Shown in pieces: positions 59,213-64,000 of a DNA stretch of 64,000 bases (position 1 is its first letter; every line of letters starts with the position of its first letter). Source of the DNA: Holophagales bacterium. Lineage in GTDB: Bacteria > Acidobacteriota > Thermoanaerobaculia > UBA5066. A program made the position numbers and the translations under genes. The stretch spans positions 372,001 through 436,000 of the forward strand of contig JADJZB010000002.1 in NCBI GenBank assembly GCA_016719485.1, written 5' to 3'. The notes under the pieces were generated by a model. It did no database searches. It was not told where the DNA came from and saw only the letters and a list, made by a program, of their open reading frames with translations.

Positions 59213-60595
59213 ATGTTAAAGACGAAGGGCCTGAGTCTTCTGGCCACAGCGGGAATCGCCGTGCTTCTTGGCGGAGGCTCGCCGGCGGCGGCCCAGACCG
59301 CGCCGCCGTTGGGAGTCGTTCAGCAGTTTTCGGTCCTGGGCAACTCGGGAGTGACCGGCTCCACCGGCACGGGCACCGTGGTCACGGGAGATGTCGGTTC
59401 CTATCCGACCCCCACGATTACGAACTTCCCGCCGTCGAGCGTGGCCCCTCCCTTCACCCTGCACACCACGAGCAACGCGACCGTGCAGCAGGCTCACTCC
59501 GACGCCATCGCCGCCTACAACTTCCTGGCGCTTCAGGGACCCGGCACGGTGCTCCCCGCCCAGCTGAACGGACAGGCGCTGACCTCGGGCATCTACTCCT
59601 TCACGGGAGGAGCGGCGGACCTGGCGAACAACGGAACCCTCACTCTCAACGGTGGAGGGGTCTTCATCTTCCAGGTGGATACCTCGCTCACCGCCAACAC
59701 CGGCTCCAACATCGTCGGTACGGCAGACCCCTGCAACGTGTACTGGAGGGTGGGCACCTCCGCGAGCCTCCTCGGCACCAGCTTTCGTGGAAACGTCTTC
59801 GCGGATGCCAGCATCACCATCGGCTCCGGCGCCAACGTGACGGGACGAGCCATTGCAGGAACCGGGGCGACGGGGGCGGTGACGATGTCGGGCTCCGGGG
59901 GCAACTCGATCAGCGGCTGCGCCCGGCTCGCCTGTCCGCCTCTGACGATCCTTCCGGCCACCCTTCCCAACCCGGTCGTGGGCACTCTCTATAGCCAACC
60001 GATCACCGCCAGCGGCAGCACCCCCGACACGTACGTCTATACCGTAACGGCTGGCGCGCTGCCCCCGGGCCTCGGGCTCGATTCGGTCCTCGCGGTCAAG
60101 ACCGTCAATCTGACCGGCACGCCGACCACCCCCGGCTCCTACTCCTTCACCATCACGGCCACCGACGCGAACGGCTGCGAGGTGAGCCAGGCCTACTCGG
60201 TCGTGGTCGCTCCGGCCGGCTGCCCGACGGTCACCGTCCTCCCCGCCACGCTCCCCAACCCGGTCCTCGGCGTTCTCTATGCCCAGACGATCTCGGCGAC
60301 AGGCGGCGCCTCGCCCTACGTCTACAGCGTGTCGGCCGGTGCCCTTCCGCCGGGCCTCCTGCTCAGCCCGCTCACGGCGACCCCGACGGCCAGCCTGTCG
60401 GGCACCCCGACGGCGACCGGTTCGTTCAACTTCACGATCACGGCGGTCGACGCGAACGGCTGCCCCGGAACCCGGGACTACACGGTCTTCGTCGACCGCG
60501 CCACGGGCGTACCGACGCTCTCCACCTGGGGCCTGCTCATCCTGATGGCGCTCACGGGGCTGGTCTCGACCTGGTACCTGAGGAGAGCCGCCTGA
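59213..60595 (+). CDS. ice-binding-like (DUF3494) protein with IPTL-CTERM
   Basis: 460 residues. Signal peptide (LLATAGIAVLLGGGSPAAAQ), a DUF3494 ice-binding-type beta-solenoid (about 30-240: FSVLGNSGVTGSTGTGTVVTGDVGS, SGIYSFTGGAADLANNGTL), two Ig/He_PIG-like repeats (each with ILPATLPNPV... or VLPATLPNPV..., AGALPPGL and TPTxxGSYSFTITATDANGC), and an IPTL-CTERM sorting tail (VPTLSTWGLLILMALTGLV plus STWYLRR). DUF3494 proteins bind ice but many act as adhesins. The tail implies processing by an archaeosortase/exosortase-like system not seen here. Confidence 0.88.
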   Translation: MLKTKGLSLLATAGIAVLLGGGSPAAAQTAPPLGVVQQFSVLGNSGVTGSTGTGTVVTGDVGSYPTPTITNFPPSSVAPPFTLHTTSNATVQQAHSDAIAAYNFLALQGPGTVLPAQLNGQALTSGIYSFTGGAADLANNGTLTLNGGGVFIFQVDTSLTANTGSNIVGTADPCNVYWRVGTSASLLGTSFRGNVFADASITIGSGANVTGRAIAGTGATGAVTMSGSGGNSISGCARLACPPLTILPATLPNPVVGTLYSQPITASGSTPDTYVYTVTAGALPPGLGLDSVLAVKTVNLTGTPTTPGSYSFTITATDANGCEVSQAYSVVVAPAGCPTVTVLPATLPNPVLGVLYAQTISATGGASPYVYSVSAGALPPGLLLSPLTATPTASLSGTPTATGSFNFTITAVDANGCPGTRDYTVFVDRATGVPTLSTWGLLILMALTGLVSTWYLRRAA

Positions 60596-60626
60596 CCTGA
60601 CCCGACGACACGACCCCGCTTCCGTC

Positions 60627-60662
60627 GAAGCCCTGCCCGCCAACTCCGGCCGGCAGGGCTTC
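60627..60662 (+). terminator. hairpin terminator
   Basis: GAAGCCCTGCC (60627-60637) pairs with GGCAGGGCTTC (60652-60662), followed by the pyrimidine-rich TCTCCTTC. It is 32 bp after the ice-binding gene. Confidence 0.65.
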
Positions 60663-60693
60663 TCTCCTTCGAGGTCGCCCGGAAACAGAAACG

Positions 60694-60730
60694 CGGCGGC
60701 GGGGTCCCGATCCGGGAATCCCCGCCGCCG
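60694..60730. terminator. hairpin terminator
   Basis: An 11-bp stem CGGCGGCGGGG/CCCCGCCGCCG with an inner imperfect extension, between the convergent ice-binding and BON genes. It may serve the BON operon. Confidence 0.5.
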
Positions 60731-60772
60731 CACGAGCCCGCGTCCCGGGCCCTTTCTGTTCCTATCCGGTGT

Positions 60773-61336
60773 CTAGAGTTTCCCGGTGCCGACCGTGAGC
60801 TCGTTGTTCACGTCCTTGACGCCCTTGGTGCCGCGCGCGATGCGCTCGGCGTCGCTCTTGATCGTCGACGAGCTGACCCGCCCGATGAGGGTCACGACCG
60901 ACTGCGAGGAGCTCACGTCGATGTCCCCGGCCTTGATCTCGGAGTTTGCGATGAGCTTCGACTTGACCTGCGAGCTGATCATGACGTCGTCGGTCCAGCT
61001 GCCGACCGTCCTCTCGCCGACCGTCAGGTCGTTCACGACGCCGTTCACGTCCGCCGTGCGCCAGGAGATCCGTCCGGCCTCGCGCCGCGCCTCTTCCGTG
61101 TCCACGACGCCGGTCAGGTAGACGACGCCCTCCCGTGTCTGGACTTCCACCTGGCGCCCTTTCACCTTCTCGCTGTTGCTGAGCGTCTTCTCGACGGCAG
61201 ACGTGATGGCCGAGTCCGCCTGCCGCGTGTCCTTGGTCGTCATCGAGGAGGCGCACCCCACGGTCATCGCGATCGAGGCCGCGGCGAGGAGGCCGGGTAC
61301 GAGGAATCTGAGATGGGATTTCGTCATTGTGGTCAT
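60773..61336 (-). CDS. BON-domain lipoprotein (OsmY-like)
   Basis: 187 residues. Lipobox-like signal (LAAASIAMTVGCAS) and two BON domains (ITSAVEKTLSNSEKVKGRQVEV...GVVDTEEARREA and ISSQVKSKLIANSEIKAGDIDV...SSTIKSDAERIA), each with the central Gly. OsmY-type proteins protect the periplasm or membrane under osmotic stress. It is last in a four-gene operon that begins at the sigma-54 element P13. Confidence 0.87.
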   Translation of the reverse strand: MTTMTKSHLRFLVPGLLAAASIAMTVGCASSMTTKDTRQADSAITSAVEKTLSNSEKVKGRQVEVQTREGVVYLTGVVDTEEARREAGRISWRTADVNGVVNDLTVGERTVGSWTDDVMISSQVKSKLIANSEIKAGDIDVSSSQSVVTLIGRVSSSTIKSDAERIARGTKGVKDVNNELTVGTGKL

Positions 61337-61406
61337 TCCTTTCGAGCGGCCCCCGGGGCCGCGGGTTCGTGCGCCATGGGGAACTCCGGCGCGGATTCGG
61401 GCGCGG

Positions 61407-61625
61407 CTACTTCTTCGTGTTGACGAAGAGCAGAACCCCGCCGGCCACTACTGCTGCGATGCCGGCCCAGACCGGCACGTTGACGGTTTCCTTGTCCTTG
61501 ATCGAGAACGAGAGCGGGCCGAGCTCGGCCTTGTGGGTCTTCTTCGTGTACGTGAAGCCTCCGTAGACGAGCGCGAGCGCGCCCGCCACGAGAAGGATGA
61601 TCGCGACACCCTTGATTCCGTTCAT
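61407..61625 (-). CDS. DUF3185 membrane protein
   Basis: 72 residues: transmembrane helices at 5-22 and 50-67 around KTHKAELGPLSFSIKDKETVNVPVW, the DUF3185 plan. AGGAGG is 8 bp upstream of the ATG, which abuts the previous stop (TGAATG). Stress-associated, function unknown. Confidence 0.85.
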   Translation of the reverse strand: MNGIKGVAIILLVAGALALVYGGFTYTKKTHKAELGPLSFSIKDKETVNVPVWAGIAAVVAGGVLLFVNTKK

Positions 61626-61991
61626 TCACATTCCTCCTTTCGGATCTGCCTCGCGCGTGCCGGGCCCGCGCCCGGTTCCGCCGCGAGGGCGTGTTCTCGC
61701 TTTCTGCAAACCCGCCCGGCGCGTCGGTCCAAAGGACGACCGGACACCGCGCAGGAGCGACCGCCCGATCCCCGTGGCGACCAGCACGCCGCCGATGACG
61801 ATCGCCGCGGCGACGAAGGGGTGCCTCGCGATCTGCCGACGGAGATCGAATGCGTTCCGGGCCCGGGTCCTGGCGTCCAGGACGTCCCATCCGATGGCGG
61901 TCCTGAGGCCGTCGCCTCGCCGGGCCATCCGATCGAGCTCTTCGGCCCGGCTGCCGGGCCGCTTCGTCACTTCAGGAGGGTTCTGATCCAT
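61626..61991 (-). CDS. small membrane protein of the envelope operon
   Basis: 121 residues. A charged, helical N-terminus (RAEELDRMARRGDGLRTAIGWDVLDA) precedes a single transmembrane segment (PFVAAAIVIGGVLVATGIG) and a basic Gly/Arg-rich tail. The layout is like DUF3618 proteins that accompany phage-holin-like stress proteins, but the match is loose. It overlaps the holin-like gene by 25 bp. Confidence 0.72.
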   Translation of the reverse strand: MDQNPPEVTKRPGSRAEELDRMARRGDGLRTAIGWDVLDARTRARNAFDLRRQIARHPFVAAAIVIGGVLVATGIGRSLLRGVRSSFGPTRRAGLQKARTRPRGGTGRGPGTREADPKGGM

Positions 61992-62374
61992 CGCAGATCC
62001 TCCCTGAGCGCCTCGAGGGTCTTCTTGAGGAACGGCGCGCTCACCCAAGAGCGCGCGGCCAGCAGGAGGGCCGCCCCCGCGATCAGGGCGGCGGCCGAGA
62101 CGACGAGCGCGGCCAGCCATCCGGCGAGCACCGTCGCGAGGGCCAGGAAGCCCGAGACCACGAGAAACTGAAGACCGAAAACGACCAGCAGCATCGCCCC
62201 GGCGACTAAGGCGATGCGGCGGAAGCGGACTTCGAGGTCCTGCGCCAGCTCCGTGCGCGCCATGAGGAACCGGGTCGCGGCGAGGTCCGTCCCACGCTCG
62301 GCGAGCCTGTCCAGAAGCTCTGCCAGCGGTACCTCTCTCGGCAGATCGGAACCCGATCGCGTCTCACTCACCAC
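61967..62374 (-). CDS. holin-superfamily III-like (DUF1469) membrane protein
   Basis: Up to 135 residues: amphipathic LAELLDRLAERGTDLAATRFLMARTELAQDL, then two transmembrane helices (about 52-75 and 80-102), as in actinobacterial/proteobacterial 'phage holin family' stress proteins. The GTG start at 62374 is at odds with P13, whose predicted transcript start is 62372. A CTG at 62326 after GAGAGAGG would be downstream and is a possible true start; a leaderless message is another. First gene of a four-gene operon. Confidence 0.75.
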   Translation of the reverse strand: MVSETRSGSDLPREVPLAELLDRLAERGTDLAATRFLMARTELAQDLEVRFRRIALVAGAMLLVVFGLQFLVVSGFLALATVLAGWLAALVVSAAALIAGAALLLAARSWVSAPFLKKTLEALREDLRWIRTLLK

Positions 62375-62383
62375 CTTTGAAGC

Positions 62384-62398
62384 GCAAGAGGGGTGCCA
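62384..62398 (-). promoter_or_regulatory. sigma-54 -24/-12 promoter P13
   Basis: Minus strand TGGCAC-CCCTC-TTGC, a perfect -24/-12 match, 93 bp from the CTTTCAA at 62492. Predicted start near 62372. Confidence 0.7.
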
Positions 62399-62491
62399 GC
62401 GCGGGGGACCCGCTCCATCCCACGCCTCGCGCCGGGATCCCGATCCGCCGCGCCACGACCTCGAGCGGGGGAAGCGGGCGAGGATGTAGTC

Positions 62492-62498
62492 CTTTCAA
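62492..62498. promoter_or_regulatory. activator-like half-site CTTTCAA
   Basis: TCCTTTCAACGCAGCC lies between divergent P13 (93 bp) and P14 (55 bp). Its distance to P13 equals that seen at P2, P4 and P5, though its orientation is reversed relative to P13. Confidence 0.5.
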
Positions 62499-62553
62499 CG
62501 CAGCCGGAACGGTCTGCAAAACGCGACGAGCCCCCGTGCGGCCCCTCTCATCG

Positions 62554-62568
62554 TGGCATCCCGATTGC
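62554..62568 (+). promoter_or_regulatory. sigma-54 -24/-12 promoter P14
   Basis: TGGCAT-CCCGA-TTGC. Predicted start near 62580, 45 nt before the PRC-barrel ATG and upstream of GGAAGGAG. Confidence 0.68.
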
Positions 62569-62624
62569 GCAGGGCTCGGCACGGGCGGCCGTGCTCGCCG
62601 GCCGCAAAGAGGAAGGAGACCCTC

Positions 62625-62996
62625 ATGACGACCACTCTGATGGAAGTTCGACCCAAGCTCCTCACCGCGTCGACGCTCAAGGGAAACGCCGTCAAGAACC
62701 TCGCCGGCGAGAGTCTCGGCACCATCGAGGAGTTCATGATCGAGCTCGAGACCGGGCGGATCGGCTACTGCGTCCTCTCGTTCGGAGGGGTGCTCGGGAT
62801 CGGCGACAAGCTGTTCGCCATTCCCTACAAGGCGATGACTCTCGACACCGTCACTCACACGTTCACCCTCGACATCTCGAAGGAGCGCCTCGAGAGCGCG
62901 CCCGGCTTCGACAAGGGCGCCTGGCCCGACATGACCGACCGGGCCTGGGGGGAGAGGATCTACGGCTTCTACGACGTCCAGCCCTACTGGATGTGA
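62625..62996 (+). CDS. PRC-barrel domain protein
   Basis: 123 residues. The PRC-barrel core is ASTLKGNAVKNLAGESLGTIEEFMIE...IGYCVLSFGGVLGIGDKLFAIPYKAM, with a C-terminal extension ending IYGFYDVQPYWM. Such soluble proteins are common stress-induced companions of CsbD, BON and YeaQ proteins and may bind nucleic acid or membranes. GGAAGGAG lies 7 bp before the ATG. P14 upstream. Confidence 0.87.
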   Translation: MTTTLMEVRPKLLTASTLKGNAVKNLAGESLGTIEEFMIELETGRIGYCVLSFGGVLGIGDKLFAIPYKAMTLDTVTHTFTLDISKERLESAPGFDKGAWPDMTDRAWGERIYGFYDVQPYWM

Positions 62997-63002
62997 GGAA
63001 CC

Positions 63003-63034
63003 GGCAAGAGGCGGCGCATGCGCCACCTCTTGCC
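63003..63034. terminator. 32-bp near-perfect palindrome
   Basis: GGCAAGAGGCGGCGCA pairs with TGCGCCACCTCTTGCC with a single C-A mismatch and no loop spacer, between the PRC-barrel stop and the convergent gene at 63047. Probably a two-way terminator. Confidence 0.65.
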
Positions 63035-63046
63035 CTTCCTGCCCTC

Positions 63047-63736
63047 TCAGTGGCACTGGCGGGGGCGGAAGAGAAGAACGCGATCCCGGGTCTGGCTCGC
63101 GATCCGAGCGACCTGGAACTCCCGGAACTCGGGGCTCGGATCGGTCGATGCGTCGTGAACGGGACACCGGATGCCGGCGACCCTCACGACGTCGCCTGCG
63201 CCGAGCGGCATCGCGACGCCCGCGGCCGACACCCATGCGGAGCCCTCGCCGACGACGACACGCGTGTCATCTGCCCTGCCGACCTCGATCCGGTATTCCC
63301 CGGCACGCTCGACCGTCAGCGAGGCGTTCGGGGTGTCGACCCCGAACGACTCCTCGGGCAGGAGCCGCCCGACCAGGAACGAGGCCTCCCCGCCCCAGAC
63401 GTAGAAGCGCTTGACCTCGTGCGTGAGCTCGACCGCCTCGAGCCCCGCCCCGGCCTCCAGGTGGATCTCGAGACCCGCGGAGTGGAGCCCGAGCCGCGCC
63501 CCTCTTCCGGCGTAGAGACGATCGCCGGTCGCCACCGACAGGCCGAGGGACGCCGGTCGCCAACCGTCCGGGTCGCCGCCGCGGTCGTAGGAGGCGCCCC
63601 CGGAGACGCCCGCGACCCTGAGGACGACCCGGCCCGTCCCGACGCCCGGGCGCGGCCGGGTCTCTCCCCGTGGCGCGATCGCGACCGTTCCGAAGGTCGA
63701 CTCGTGGGTGCGGCCCAGATCCCCTGCGCTGCTCAT
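63047..63736 (-). CDS. FecR/DUF6600-like protein
   Basis: 229 residues, no clear signal peptide. It contains LSVATGDRLYAGRGARLGLHSAGLEIHL, FSFLVGRLL-like GGEASFLVGRLLPEESFGVDTPNASLTV and a repeated AGEYRIEVGRADDTRVVVGEGSAWV, the FecR-like/DUF6600 beta pattern in which barrel strands display a polar surface. The N-terminus (MSSAGDLGRTHES) lacks the membrane part normally found, so the start may be wrong or the protein shortened. Function unknown. Confidence 0.7.
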   Translation of the reverse strand: MSSAGDLGRTHESTFGTVAIAPRGETRPRPGVGTGRVVLRVAGVSGGASYDRGGDPDGWRPASLGLSVATGDRLYAGRGARLGLHSAGLEIHLEAGAGLEAVELTHEVKRFYVWGGEASFLVGRLLPEESFGVDTPNASLTVERAGEYRIEVGRADDTRVVVGEGSAWVSAAGVAMPLGAGDVVRVAGIRCPVHDASTDPSPEFREFQVARIASQTRDRVLLFRPRQCH

Positions 63737-63853
63737 GTCTTCAGCCCACCCTTCGCCCCTGGAGAATCCGCATCGGCACGTGACCGCTGCGTTGCGTCGC
63801 GCGCTCGGACCGGGTACCGCAATCCCGCTGCCAGCGCCGCGGAGGGCCCGGGA

Positions 63854-64000
63854 TCAGCGCGCAGCCATCCGTCGAAGAGCCAGCTTCCAGACTTCGACGA
63901 CGACGAGGATCGTGAGGCCGGATCCGAAGGCGATGAGCAGGTCCCGCGCGCCGAGGGGGGCGGTCTTGAAGACCTTCTGGAGGAACGGCACGTAGACGAC
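63854..64000 (-). CDS. P-type cation ATPase, C-terminal end (partial)
   Basis: The last 48 residues of a minus-strand gene that continues beyond the window. VVYVPFLQKVFKTAPLGARD, followed by LLIAFGSGLTILVVVEVWKLALRR, is the final transmembrane pair of cation-transporting P-type ATPases (Ca2+/Mg2+ group). The catalytic domains are outside the window, so ion specificity cannot be judged. Confidence 0.75.
   Translation of the reverse strand, partial: VVYVPFLQKVFKTAPLGARDLLIAFGSGLTILVVVEVWKLALRRMAAR

Noticed and set aside
61648..61662. Sigma-54-like CGGCAC-GCGCG-AGGC on the minus strand before the DUF3185 gene
   Set aside because: The predicted transcript start would fall inside the ribosome site, and the gene directly abuts the preceding operon member.
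1..64000. CRISPR arrays, tRNA or rRNA genes, prophage, intact IS elements, riboswitches
   Set aside because: No regular spacer-repeat array, cloverleaf with CCA-end context, rRNA signature, transposase or phage structural gene was seen on either strand. The holin-like protein at 61967 is of the stress-protein type and has no phage neighbours.

Overview
The window is a GC-rich (roughly 70 %), gene-dense segment of a diderm bacterial chromosome. Omp85-type and DUF3943 outer-membrane proteins, HflK/HflC proteins, a beta-propeller sensor fused to a Ser/Thr kinase, a DUF4912-GH57 glucan branching enzyme, MacAB relics and an IPTL-CTERM protein together fit Acidobacteriota best. Myxococcota is the main alternative. 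No rRNA, tRNA, CRISPR array, prophage or intact insertion sequence was seen.

Layout. 1-9.3 kb: lipoprotein esterase, RapA-like helicase, DUF4912-GH57 branching enzyme, a frameshifted Cys/Met-metabolism PLP enzyme, a secreted protein and an MFS exporter. 9.3-14.4 kb: sensor-kinase fusion, SDR threonine dehydrogenase and a perfect 60-bp palindrome. 14.4-20.1 kb: a YtrA-type GntR regulator with a slipin, then a convergent operon of a metal-permease/HflK fusion, HflC and a second HflK-like protein. 20.1-28.1 kb: bacilliredoxin, stress proteins (DUF2383, CsbD, YeaQ type), a degenerate kinase with an NtrC-type sigma-54 activator, and a hybrid histidine kinase. 28.2-33 kb: Omp85 protein, haloperoxidase-type hydrolase, AsmA-like protein and a decayed macAB locus. 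33-40 kb: multi-PAS hybrid kinase, HD-GYP regulator and small envelope proteins. 39.7-42.3 kb: a three-gene peptidoglycan operon. 42.4-49.5 kb: secreted and small membrane proteins plus a third DUF2383 protein. 49.5-57.5 kb: phosphohydrolase, PAP2 and DUF3943 proteins, YihY, AI-2E transporter, class D sortase and an LPKTA-bearing substrate. 57.6-64 kb: diguanylate cyclase, ice-binding IPTL-CTERM protein, a four-gene envelope-stress operon (holin-like, unknown, DUF3185, BON), a PRC-barrel protein, a DUF6600/FecR-like protein and the end of a P-type ATPase.

The main result is a probable sigma-54 regulon that ties 20-63 kb together. Fourteen intergenic -24/-12 elements (TGGCAC-N5-TTGC type) lie in the right orientation before stress and envelope genes; a fifteenth (42406) and a weak sixteenth (29887) are also listed. 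Several have a TTTTCAA/TTGAAAA motif 93-105 bp upstream. Two sites form the inverted repeat TTGAAAA-N22-TTTTCAA, and one lies exactly midway between divergent promoters. The NtrC-type activator at 24042-25424 sits inside this set and is the obvious candidate to bind the motif, though that link is inferred.

Three otherwise intact genes (6175-7297, 44480-45509, 52319-53270) each carry one apparent extra G/C base, which suggests consensus errors in the assembly at least as strongly as real pseudogenes.
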